Below the pieces are notes generated by a model. That model made no database searches. It was not told where the DNA came from and was given only the letters and a program-made list of their open reading frames with translations. DNA of 64,000 nt, from positions 682,001-746,000 of the forward strand of contig JAAHII010000001.1 of assembly GCA_010671905.1 (NCBI GenBank). The letters are read 5' to 3'. The DNA is from Leptolyngbya sp. SIOISBB. GTDB lineage: Bacteria > Cyanobacteriota > Cyanobacteriia > Phormidesmidales > Phormidesmidaceae. Positions 35,442 to 43,500 of the stretch are shown here, in pieces; positions within the stretch are counted from its first letter, which is position 1, and every line of letters begins with the position of its first letter. Position numbers and translations under genes: made by a program.

Positions 35442-36837
35442 GCGCCTACTTCGAAGAAAAGAGCTCTCATCGGTGGTTAATGACATTATGACCGCTCTGG
35501 ACACCCCGATTTGGATTCAGGGGTTAGACGGCACTCTTTTGATGGGAACACCTCAGGGTAAGGGCGAGCAGCGCTTTGCGATCAAACTCCAAGGTAACGT
35601 GTTGGGATGGGCCTGCAGTCATTCCCCCCAAGCAGCTGCCATAGCGGACTTACTTACCTATTCCCTTGACCAAGAATTCACCAAAAAGCAGCTAGCTCAA
35701 GAGACTCTGGACAAGTACAAAGAGTTGAATCTAATTTATAAATTAGGCGATCGCATCTCCGCTAATTTAGAACTTGCCGGTGTCGCTAATTTGATTTTGC
35801 AAGAAGCACGCGAGATTATTGAGACCACCAACGGCTCAGTCATGTTGGTTAATGATGCAACCCAAAGTCTGGATGTGATTTCAGCATTTGGTCACGAATC
35901 ATTTCCCAAGTTATCTCTGAAAATTGGCGAAGGCATTGCCGGGCATGTCGTAACGACTGGCAAGGCCGAAATCATCAACAATGTACAAGCTGATCAGCGA
36001 TATGTACCCAGTGCTCACACGTTGCGATCGCTCATGTGTGTTCCTCTCAAAGGTCAGGAGAAAACCCTCGGGGTCATTAATATTAGTAATCACGAGTCTG
36101 TGCAATACACCGCAGCCGATCTGAAGCTGTTAGGAGTGTTAGCATCACAAGCCGCGATCGCGATTGAAAATGCTATTCTGCACGAGAATAAGCTCTCAGA
36201 AGAACGGATTAAAAACCATCTCGAACGATATTTGGCTTCTCAAGTAGTCCAGGCAATTCTAGAGCTAGAGGAAGATATTAACCTCAATCCGCGGCGGCGC
36301 AATGTCGCAATTTTATTCTCCGATATTCGCAACTTTACCAGTAAGTGTGAGGAGCTAGCTCCAGAACAAATTGTGAATTATCTGAATGAGTATTTCACTC
36401 ATATGGTAGATGTTATTTTCAAAAATGATGGCACTGTCAATAAGTTTGTCGGTGACATGATTCTGGCCTTATTTGGAGCCCCTTCTACCTTGTTGGATTC
36501 TGAGCAAAGGGCTATTCAAACCGCTATTAACATGCAGCGTCGCATTGCCCATATCCCAGAGAACTGGATCCGCGAGAATTTTCATACGGGTATTGGTATT
36601 ACCTCTGGGCAAGTGGTCGTGGGGAATATTGGCTCGCCTCGCCATATGGACTACACCGCGATCGGCGATGAAGTGAACGTCGCGGCCCGTTTGCAGGGCA
36701 TTGCGACTGGTGGACAAATTTTGGTCAGTCGCAGCGTTTATGAAGCGTCTAAAGATCTATTCGACTTTAAGGATTTTGGTACTGTGGCAGTGAAGGGTAA
36801 GAAGAAGTCAGTAGAAATTTTTGAAGTCGTCTACTAA
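35422..36837 (+). CDS. GAF-domain class III adenylate/guanylate cyclase
   Basis: This is a 471-residue cytosolic cyclase. Residues ~1-95 form an uncharacterised N-terminal part, ~110-255 a GAF domain (NLILQEAREIIETTNGSVML, LKIGEGIAGHVVTTGKAEII, CVPLKGQEKTLGVINI), and ~290-465 a class III catalytic domain: LFSDIRNFTSKCE with the metal-binding Asp, NKFVGDMILALFGAP with the second Asp, and YTAIGDEVNVAARLQGIA. The Lys in NKFVGD favours ATP as substrate. The start overlaps the kinase stop and the response regulator follows after 36 bp, so all three should form one operon that couples a sensor to cAMP production. Confidence 0.92.
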   Translation: MAAITLKRLLRRKELSSVVNDIMTALDTPIWIQGLDGTLLMGTPQGKGEQRFAIKLQGNVLGWACSHSPQAAAIADLLTYSLDQEFTKKQLAQETLDKYKELNLIYKLGDRISANLELAGVANLILQEAREIIETTNGSVMLVNDATQSLDVISAFGHESFPKLSLKIGEGIAGHVVTTGKAEIINNVQADQRYVPSAHTLRSLMCVPLKGQEKTLGVINISNHESVQYTAADLKLLGVLASQAAIAIENAILHENKLSEERIKNHLERYLASQVVQAILELEEDINLNPRRRNVAILFSDIRNFTSKCEELAPEQIVNYLNEYFTHMVDVIFKNDGTVNKFVGDMILALFGAPSTLLDSEQRAIQTAINMQRRIAHIPENWIRENFHTGIGITSGQVVVGNIGSPRHMDYTAIGDEVNVAARLQGIATGGQILVSRSVYEASKDLFDFKDFGTVAVKGKKKSVEIFEVVY

Positions 36838-36873
36838 AGCTGCCCCCCCCTCTCGCCTGAAAATCAAAGCCCT

Positions 36874-37263
36874 ATGGATAAAAAAATACTCATTGTTGAT
36901 GACGAACCCCATATTCGGATGTTGCTGGAGCAAACGCTAGAAGAATTAGAAGATGAAGGGGTGGCACTCCTCATGGCTAAGGATGGTCAAGAAGCCTTAG
37001 ATGCCATTCAAGACGAAAATCCTGATTTGGTCTTTTTGGATGTCATGATGCCCAAAGTTAATGGCTTTGATGTGTGTAGTCGCGTGAAGCAAGACCTGAA
37101 CATCAATAACGTCTATATCATTATGCTGACTGCCAAAGGCCAAGAGTTCGATAAGCAAAAAGGACAAGAGGTGGGAGCTGATTTATATATGACGAAGCCT
37201 TTTGACCCTGATGAAGTCGTTGAAAAAGCCATGGAAGTGCTCGGCCTCGAATCGGTTGCATAA
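36874..37263 (+). CDS. Single-domain response regulator
   Basis: This is a 129-residue CheY-like receiver without output domain. Acidic residues DDEP are at 9-12, the phospho-acceptor is in LVFLDVMMPKVNG, the Thr in IIMLTAKG and the Lys in YMTKPFDPDE. It is close in type to cyanobacterial CheY/PatA-type stand-alone receivers. It probably receives phosphate from the hybrid kinase two genes upstream or shuttles phosphate to other proteins. A perfect 20-bp inverted repeat follows 44 bp after the stop. Confidence 0.92.
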   Translation: MDKKILIVDDEPHIRMLLEQTLEELEDEGVALLMAKDGQEALDAIQDENPDLVFLDVMMPKVNGFDVCSRVKQDLNINNVYIIMLTAKGQEFDKQKGQEVGADLYMTKPFDPDEVVEKAMEVLGLESVA

Positions 37264-37306
37264 GCGAGCAGTCCAACCGATTCATCGTCAGCCTGCCCAG
37301 CGGGCC

Positions 37307-37350
37307 GAACCTGATGGAAAGACGCAATAATGCGTCTTTCCATCAGGTTC
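37307..37350. repeat. Perfect 20-bp inverted repeat after the signalling operon
   Basis: GAACCTGATGGAAAGACGCA (37307-37326) is exactly inverted at 37331-37350 with a four-base loop (ATAA). There is no terminal T-run, so it is not a classical terminator, but it may act as an RNA end or processing structure for the kinase-cyclase-regulator transcript or as the operator of the following gene. Confidence 0.8.
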
Positions 37351-37424
37351 CCAGCGCTTTATTGACGCAGCCTGCTAACACAACTTGGTATTCAAGCAGT
37401 TTATGTTCCTCAGAGGTGCAACCC

Positions 37425-38141
37425 ATGTTAAACAATGATGTCGCTCTGCTCTGTGCTCGACTCAGCAAAGAAATCTATGAAGGGTTTGAGGAAATTGTTT
37501 TTGACAGTATTCCGGGGGGCGAAGCGACGTTAATCGAAAGTGATGATACTGGGCAGACCGATACTCAAGCCGCGATTATCTATGCGCCGACGGCTCAATC
37601 CATTTACCTGGTATTTCGCGGTACCGAAAAGGGGATTGATTGGATCAATAACTTTCAGTTGCGGCAGCAGATTTATCCCTACGGCGATCCAGCTGAGACT
37701 GAGGTGCGCTTTCATCGTGGCTTTATGATGGCTTACTTTGCGGTGCGCGATCGCCTGCTAGAAGTCGTGCGCGAATTTCCGCAAGCGCCCTTAACGTTTA
37801 CCGGCCATAGCTTAGGGGGGGCGATCGCCACGATTGCCGCTCTGGATGTGCAATACAACATTGCTCAGCACACCGGTCAGTCCATTGAGTTGTACACCTA
37901 CGGTTCACCCCGCGTCGGCAATGCCGCCATGGTGGCCTCCTTTAGTCGGCGGGTACCGAATAGCTACCGATTTGTGTACGGCTGGGATGTGATCACCCGC
38001 GTCCCCCGAGAGTGGCAAAGCTACAAGCATGTGCCTGAACTGCAGCAACTCGGCTCCCGATGGACGTGGCGCATTGTCAGCCGTCGCTTTTCAGATCACA
38101 AGATTGACAACTATATTGCGGCCCTAGAGGCGAGCCGGTGA
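37425..38141 (+). CDS. Class 3 lipase
   Basis: This alpha/beta hydrolase of 238 residues belongs to the fungal-type lipase 3 family. The nucleophile elbow is TFTGHSLGGAIA, catalytic Asp is likely in YGWDVITRVP and His in SDHKIDNY. The N-terminal YLVFRGTEKGIDWINNF is the family's oxyanion strand. There is no signal peptide, so it is probably cytosolic or thylakoid-associated. ATG 37425 with AGAGGTG just before it is the start; the upstream open frame overlaps the inverted repeat and is not coding. The gene stops just before a repeat A copy. Confidence 0.88.
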   Translation: MLNNDVALLCARLSKEIYEGFEEIVFDSIPGGEATLIESDDTGQTDTQAAIIYAPTAQSIYLVFRGTEKGIDWINNFQLRQQIYPYGDPAETEVRFHRGFMMAYFAVRDRLLEVVREFPQAPLTFTGHSLGGAIATIAALDVQYNIAQHTGQSIELYTYGSPRVGNAAMVASFSRRVPNSYRFVYGWDVITRVPREWQSYKHVPELQQLGSRWTWRIVSRRFSDHKIDNYIAALEASR

Positions 38142-38146
38142 TAGGG

Positions 38147-38247
38147 CAGACTGCGGCATGCTGAAGTCAGCATGCGGAATTGGAATGCCGATCAGATAGT
38201 GGGTCCAGCAATTTAGGATGACCTGATTAAACTGCAACTTGCTATAG
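38147..38247. repeat. Dispersed repeat family A, copy 3
   Basis: It contains AAGTCAGCATGCGGAATTGG and ATGACCTGATTAAACTGC then AACTTGCTATAG, matching copies at 12351, 24268 and 46153. A family B copy follows after 80 bp in the same orientation as in the 15 kb copy. Confidence 0.65.
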
Positions 38248-38327
38248 AAGTCAGGCCGCAGCTCTAGGGCGCATCATCAATTAATCCCAGAAGCTAATCC
38301 CAGAAGCCTTTAGGGCAAAGCATGTCC

Positions 38328-38407
38328 GCGCCCGCATTCACGCCATCGGCGAGGGGCTGCCGTTCCTTTGCTGAAAGGGTTTAGCCGCGACCGGATGACA
38401 GACCCTA
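38328..38407. repeat. Dispersed repeat family B, copy 2
   Basis: CGCCCGCATTCACGCCATCG, then GAGGGGCTGCCGTTCCTTTG, then CTGAAAGGGTTTAGCCGCG and ATGACAGACCCTAG. This is the clearest family B copy and matches 15278-15358 and, inverted, 46266-46325. Together with copy 3 of family A it fills most of the gap 38142-38444. Confidence 0.65.
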
Positions 38408-38444
38408 GAGAAGTAGAGCGGTTTACGTTAGCAGCATCGCTGAC

Positions 38445-39201
38445 TTAAAACCAACCGTCTTGCTCTAGTTCCTCGATGATCTTTTAAACCCCGGGGATCG
38501 CCAACATTCAAGATCGCGGTGCGGGCGTCTTCACGAACCCCCAAGTCTTCGTCCTCGGCAAAGGTTTCGATCAAAGCATCGATCGCGGTGGCATACACCA
38601 CATTAGACGGGAGCTCGCGGCAGAGTTGGCCAATCGCCCAGGCACAATTGCTCCGCACAGCGGCGATGGGGTCGCGGCGCATCACTTCAATGATGGGAGC
38701 CAGGGCGGCAACGACGGTTTCGTAATTGACGTTGATCATCTGGGCCAGGGCACTCGCTGCCCACAGACGCACCGCCGGAATATCGGTTTTCAGTGCGTCA
38801 GCTAATGGTGCCAAGGCTTCGGGGGTATGGTTATTACCCAAAGCCCAAACCACCCCTTTACGCACGTAACCATTCCAGTCGTAGAGTTGCTCAATCAGTG
38901 GGGCGATCGCCGTGGGGTCAGCATTACGTCCCAACGCATAGGCGGCACTCACCCGCACCAGAGGACAGCTATCTTTCAACAACTCAATCAAGCGAGGCAC
39001 AGCCCGCGGTTCTTCTAGCTCACAAAACGCGCGCGCTGCCAGCATGCGCTGCTGTGCCTGAGGCGAATCTAGCAGCTGCAACATTTCCTCAGGATCAACC
39101 TGAGGTTCTTCGCTGGTCTCCCCCGCTGGAGCAATCTGATCCAGCGGATCATCAAACTCAGCGTCGGGGTCAATGATTTTGAGTTCGTCTTCTTCATACA
39201 T
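38445..39201 (-). CDS. HEAT-repeat protein, end split by a one-base insertion
   Basis: This protein of about 251 residues is built of HEAT repeats after an acidic N-terminal 45 residues (EEDELKIIDPDAEFDD). Four or five repeats are visible, e.g. AVPRLIELLKDSCPLVRVSAA, AIAPLIEQLYDWNGYVRKG and AIDALIETFAEDEDLGVRED. Similar proteins act as protein-binding scaffolds or as phycobilin lyases of the CpcE type, but the phycocyanin lyase signature is not evident. As written the frame ends at 38428 with a non-conserved tail; deleting one base from the T4 run at 38482-38485 gives GLKIIEELEQDGWF and a stop at 38445. Confidence 0.82.
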
Positions 39202-39357
39202 ATCAACACTTTACAGTACTGGTTTGCGTCAATCGAGTCCCCTGATTGAGCAATCGCGGCTTCCCGTTGCTGGCCTTAAAAAAGTGTCATCTTTCTGCCC
39301 TGTTTGCCGCAAAGTCTGCTTCACTTAAAAACCGTCCCCCTTGGAGGTACCGAAAGT

Positions 39358-40053
39358 ATGGTTTGGATGCGATGGGAAAGAGGGCTGTGTGGTAGTGCGA
39401 TCGCTAGCTGCCTATGGCTGACTGTAGCCTGTCAATCGTCTCCAGAGGCAACTTCCTCCTCTGAGGCGACGACGCCCCCGTCTGAAGACGTTGCGGAGAC
39501 GCCTGAGCCGACTCCCGAAACTACCCCTTCTGAGGCCGCTCCCACGCCCGCGCCGCCCGCGCCTTCGAACACCGCCGCTACCGCCCCAGCCGCCGCCACA
39601 CCGACACAGTCTTGCTCCGCCTCAGCATTCATCGTTGATACTGACCCCGCTGGTTTGAATGTTCGCGGCGGCCCGAGCAGCGAATTTGCAGTTCAGGATA
39701 CGCTGCCGACAGCCGCACCCGTCGAAGTGACGATTGTGGGAGCAACCAATGAATGGTTTTTGATTAACGAAGCCTGGAGCGAAGAGCAACAAGAGCTGCA
39801 GCGGCCTGGTTGGGTATATGCGCCATTGTTAGGCGTCAGTACCACCAGCTTGGATATTAACGATCCTGAAGCGCCGACGACGCTGTACGCTGAACCGGAT
39901 GGTAATGCGGCTGTCGCGGCGGAAATTCCCAAATATTCTGAAGTCACCTTGCTGGGCTGTACGGGAAATTGGTTGCAGGTGGAAGCCCCAGAAACCACGG
40001 GCTGGTTGGCGGCAGGTGAGCAGTGCAGCAATCCTGTGTCAACCTGTCCATAG
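39358..40053 (+). CDS. Lipoprotein with two SH3-like (SH3b) domains
   Basis: This is a protein of 231 residues. The N-terminus is a lipoprotein signal: positive MVWMRWERG, hydrophobic stretch and lipobox LTVACQ with the acylated Cys near residue 24. Residues ~25-85 are a Pro/Glu/Ala/Thr linker. Two bacterial SH3 modules follow: FIVDTDPAGLNVRGGPSSEF and a second region with ILGCTGNWLQ-like LLGCTGNWLQVEAPETTGWLA. Such proteins bind peptidoglycan or act as envelope scaffolds. ATG 39358 follows GGAGG at ten bases; the longer frame from TTG 39304 lacks a leader. It is a single gene. Confidence 0.8.
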   Translation: MVWMRWERGLCGSAIASCLWLTVACQSSPEATSSSEATTPPSEDVAETPEPTPETTPSEAAPTPAPPAPSNTAATAPAAATPTQSCSASAFIVDTDPAGLNVRGGPSSEFAVQDTLPTAAPVEVTIVGATNEWFLINEAWSEEQQELQRPGWVYAPLLGVSTTSLDINDPEAPTTLYAEPDGNAAVAAEIPKYSEVTLLGCTGNWLQVEAPETTGWLAAGEQCSNPVSTCP

Positions 40054-40164
40054 TTGGGACTTGTCGGGCGATCGCCCCCACCGTTCAGTACGCTCCTCCC
40101 TCCTGGTCGTTAGTCTGCCGAGCGCATATAACAGAGGCATCGATTAAACCATAGGAGGCTGAGC

Positions 40165-40540
40165 ATGATTGAGCTGTTAGACATGCAAAGCGATCGCGTT
40201 GTCGGCGTCAAAATTGACGGCAAAATCCAGAAAGCCGATATTCAAGCCATTGAGGCCGCTTTTGCTGAGAAGTTTGAGCGATTTGAGCGAGCTTGCGTCT
40301 ACGTCGAAGTGGTCAATTTGGGGGGCATTACCCTAGAGGCGCTGATCGAAGACTTGAAATTTGGCTGGTCAAAATTCCAACGCTTCGCCAAAAAAAGCGG
40401 TTGTGTCTGAGCACCAGTGGATGGACAAGTTAGCGACCGTGGGCGATAAGCTGTTTCCCAGCATTGAGGTCAAGCACTTTAGTTTTGCAGACAAAGATGA
40501 TGCGATTGCCTGGGTCAGCGAAACGCTCGCAACCCCTTAA
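40165..40540 (+). CDS. STAS/SpoIIAA-like protein, split by a one-base insertion
   Basis: This small protein is about 124 residues after correction. MIELLDMQSDRVVGVKIDGKIQKADIQ and ACVYVEVVNLGGITLEALIEDLKFGW match SpoIIAA-like DUF3478 domains, a STAS-related fold. As written it stops after FAKKSGCV. Removing one A from the A7 run at 40390-40396 gives KKAVVSEHQWMDKLATVGD and AIAWVSETLATP with a stop at 40540, which is the usual family end. The function is unknown; the fold suggests lipid or regulator binding. AGGAGG lies eight bases before the ATG. Confidence 0.82.
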
Positions 40541-40875
40541 GTCGTCATCCAGCATCGACTCGCGTCTCCCTTGGTTGGCGGTCAAGAACGGTCCTGACAT
40601 GGGGGCCTGTAGGATGATGCCTGCGACTCATCGGCCCGGCAAATAGGGTATGCCAACTTCGACTCACGGTTAAGATAAATGTCGCTGCGAGTCATTGAGA
40701 GACATTTATGCGACGAAGTGTCCTAATAGATGCCACTAACGAGGATTTGGGTTCACAATAGAATTATTCGCGTGCTGCCAAGCTCTGGCGATGGGCAATG
40801 CCTACTTGATGTGAGGGGATTGTCTGGCCGATGCATCGCAGTTAGAGGTCACAAGCAGTCTCTCTTTGGAGGTGA
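40541..40875. other. Intergenic region, no supported gene
   Basis: A 335-bp gap with two related segments (CTCGCGTC and CGACTCGC surroundings near 40556-40705), one of which, 'ATTGAGAGACATTTATGCG', is duplicated in part upstream ('AAATGTCGCTGCGAGTC'). No hairpin with a T-run and no gene were found. Confidence 0.4.
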
Positions 40876-41334
40876 ATGATGACTCGGTCGGTTTGGTTTT
40901 CGATGTTGATTTTAGTTGGAGCGATCGCGGGGTCAACAGAATCCGTTCGGGCTCAGTGTCTTACCAATGGTTCCTCGACGCTTCGTCGGGGCACTGCTGC
41001 TGATGACGCTTCGTTTGTAAACTCTAGTCCGGCCACCGCTGACTCGAACTTTAAGCTGGAACTTGACCTTAATAACGGTCTAGACTTTCTTGAACCTGAC
41101 ACCGAAGACGAAGAGTCGGCTTCGGCAGACAGCGCGACTGCAGCGGAGTCTATGGACGCTAGCAGTACTGATGAGACGGCTGAAGCGGCAACCGAAGAAA
41201 TCGCCATTTCTGATGCCGAAGGTAGCAGTAGCTCTGCCGCCGATCTAGATACGGTAGACCTGCAGGCCCAAATCGAAATGTCGCGCGAGGACTATTTGAA
41301 TTCTCGTGCCAGTGAGATTAACGACTGCTTTTGA
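40876..41334 (+). CDS. Exported acidic Ser/Ala-rich protein of unknown function
   Basis: This 152-residue protein has a clear signal peptide (MMTRSVWFSMLILVGAIAGS..., predicted cut near VRAQ). The mature part contains two Cys (QCLTNG near the start and DCF at the very end), which could form a disulfide, and a long acidic low-complexity centre rich in Asp, Glu, Ser and Ala (EPDTEDEESASADSAT). A calcium-binding or spacer role is possible; no family is recognised. GGAGGTGA immediately before the ATG supports expression. It stands alone between non-coding gaps. Confidence 0.65.
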   Translation: MMTRSVWFSMLILVGAIAGSTESVRAQCLTNGSSTLRRGTAADDASFVNSSPATADSNFKLELDLNNGLDFLEPDTEDEESASADSATAAESMDASSTDETAEAATEEIAISDAEGSSSSAADLDTVDLQAQIEMSREDYLNSRASEINDCF

Positions 41335-41481
41335 TTAAAGGGTGCAAGGAGACCATTGCCTACAAGCCCAGCATCGCTCCAATCTATGCGGCGAGTATTT
41401 TAGTCTGCCAGTTGATTTGCGGCGGCGGGTTTCTGCGGTGAGGGTAGCGAGCAATCAGGCTGCAGATCAGTTCCAGTTCGC

Positions 41482-43113
41482 TTACTGCGCTTGGGTGGCT
41501 AGTAGGGGGGCCGCGCCTAACAGCTCCTGAGTATAGTGGTGCTGGGGATGATTAAAGATAGTTTCGGTAGAGCCCATTTCGACAATTTTGCCCGCTTGCA
41601 TCACCGCGATGCGATCGCACAAATAGCGGGCCACCCAAAGATCATGGGTAATAAAGAGATAGGTGAGGTCAAATTCTTCCTTGAGTTCCAGCATGAGGGA
41701 AAGCACCTGCGCCTGAATACTGGCGTCTAACATGCTCACGGGCTCGTCGCAGACCACCAATTTCGGGCGAGTAATCAAGGCGCGGGCGATCGCCACCCGT
41801 TGCTGCTGGCCACCGGACAGATCGCCGGGAAAGCGATCAATGTACTCATCAATGGGCGTGAGGCCGACGCGTTCCATCATGGCGCGGACTTGTTGCTTAA
41901 TGTCGGCGGCAGAGCCTAATTGGTGAATGCGGAGGGGATCACCAATGCCCTGCCCCACCGTCATCATGGGGTTGAGGCAAGCATGGGGATCTTGAAAGAT
42001 CATCTGCATGTCGCGCCGCTGTTTTTGGAGCTGTGATCGCGACAGCTGGGTAATATCCTGTCCTAAGAGGCGCACCTGTCCAGAGGTGGAAGGGACAATC
42101 TGCAAAATCGTCCGGGATAGCGTGCTTTTGCCGCAGCCCGACTCCCCCACCAGACCAAATACCTCGCCGTGATACAAATCAAAGGACACGCCATCCACGG
42201 CTTTAATCACTTGGCTAGATTGCCCGCCCAACAACCGCGCAATGGGATTCGCTTCTAGGGTGTAGTGCTTTTGCAACGCCTGAACTTCCAGTAGGGGCGC
42301 TTCAGTTTGGGCAATTTCATCTCGAATGTCGGCCTGTTGGAGTTCGAGAGCCGATTGCAGTAGAGATTTCGTATAGTCATGCTGAGGCTGCTGCAATACC
42401 TGCTGGGACGTGCCCAGTTCGACCAATTGGCCTTCATACATGACGGCGACGCGATCGCAGTATTCCGCCACTAAGGCTAGATCGTGGGAAATCAGAATTA
42501 AGCCCATATGGCGATCGCGACACAGGCGCGTCAGCTCAGCCAAAATTTGCGCTGACACCGTGACGTCCAGACTGGTCGTCGGTTCATCCGCCACGATGAG
42601 CTTGGGGTTCAAGACCAGAGCCAGGGCAATGGCGACCCGTTGGCGCATGCCGCCGCTAAATTCGTGAGGATACTGTCCCCACCGTTCAGCCGAAATGTGG
42701 ACGGCTTCCAGGGCTGCGAGCGATCGCGCCTTAGCCGCCTGCTTGGATAGCTGTGGTTCATGGGCCAGCAGCGTTTCCAAACAATGATCGCCGATGGTCA
42801 TCAACGGATCGAGGCGCGTCATCGGATCCTGAAAGACCAGGGATACCGCTTCACCCCGAAAATGTCTGAGGGCTTGAGCCGACATGGCCGGAATGGAACG
42901 ACCCTCAAAGGTGGCTTCCCCCGCGATGCGAGTCCCTTTGGGCAACAGCCGCAGCGCCGCTCGACCCAGGGTACTTTTGCCACAACCTGACTCACCCACC
43001 AGTCCCAAAATATCCCCCGGAGCCAGCGTTAGAGAGACATCGTCTACGGCCCAAGTCAGCTGCCCTGGATAGGAAACACGAAACTGGTTTAACGACAGCA
43101 GGCTATCAGGCAT
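41482..43113 (-). CDS. Fused dipeptide/oligopeptide ABC transporter ATPase (two ABC domains)
   Basis: This is a 543-residue tandem ATPase. Domain 1 has Walker A GESGCGKSTLGRA, signature SGGMRQRVAIALAL and Walker B LIVADEPTTSLD; domain 2 has GESGCGKSTLSRT, SGGQQQRVAIARAL and LVVCDEPVSMLD. Both carry the C-terminal extension typical of the Dpp/Opp family, and the linkage corresponds to YejF/GsiA-type fusions. It energises import of peptides or nickel-like substrates with two permeases and a binding protein, none of which is adjacent here. The gene converges on the acidic exported protein. Confidence 0.92.
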   Translation of the reverse strand: MPDSLLSLNQFRVSYPGQLTWAVDDVSLTLAPGDILGLVGESGCGKSTLGRAALRLLPKGTRIAGEATFEGRSIPAMSAQALRHFRGEAVSLVFQDPMTRLDPLMTIGDHCLETLLAHEPQLSKQAAKARSLAALEAVHISAERWGQYPHEFSGGMRQRVAIALALVLNPKLIVADEPTTSLDVTVSAQILAELTRLCRDRHMGLILISHDLALVAEYCDRVAVMYEGQLVELGTSQQVLQQPQHDYTKSLLQSALELQQADIRDEIAQTEAPLLEVQALQKHYTLEANPIARLLGGQSSQVIKAVDGVSFDLYHGEVFGLVGESGCGKSTLSRTILQIVPSTSGQVRLLGQDITQLSRSQLQKQRRDMQMIFQDPHACLNPMMTVGQGIGDPLRIHQLGSAADIKQQVRAMMERVGLTPIDEYIDRFPGDLSGGQQQRVAIARALITRPKLVVCDEPVSMLDASIQAQVLSLMLELKEEFDLTYLFITHDLWVARYLCDRIAVMQAGKIVEMGSTETIFNHPQHHYTQELLGAAPLLATQAQ

Positions 43114-43437
43114 AGTTTGCGGGAATCAGTTAATTAACGGAACGGTTCACTTTGAGAGAATCTGCCCTGATCTCCAGCTATCTTCCAGGCGGTTTCTGGG
43201 CCAGTCGCGGTCTCTTTTAAGGGCAAACTTATCAATCGGTCCCTTTTGAGGGCCCAGAGAGAGCGAGATCCCTCTCCCTAAAAAATCAGGAGTGTATCCA
43301 GATTGAAATTGGTTAGAGACCCTTTCAAGGAGGGGACAGCAGGGGAACTGTCGATGTCGCCGATTTCTAGAGAGACCACAGCCTGACGGAGATCAGGTAA
43401 GGATGAGGACATCTAAAGCTGCAATCCATTTAACACC

Positions 43438-43474
43438 GAAACGGGCAGGGAACATTGAACTCCTTGCCCGTTTC
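43438..43474. terminator. Hairpin after mraY
   Basis: Perfect arms GAAACGGGCA (43438-43447) and TGCCCGTTTC (43465-43474) with a 17-base loop lie 27 bp past the mraY stop. The T-run is absent on both strands, so termination is plausible but not certain. Elsewhere the gap 43114-43500 shows nothing. Confidence 0.45.
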
Positions 43475-43500
43475 GCTATCGATCAACTTGATTGAGGGGC

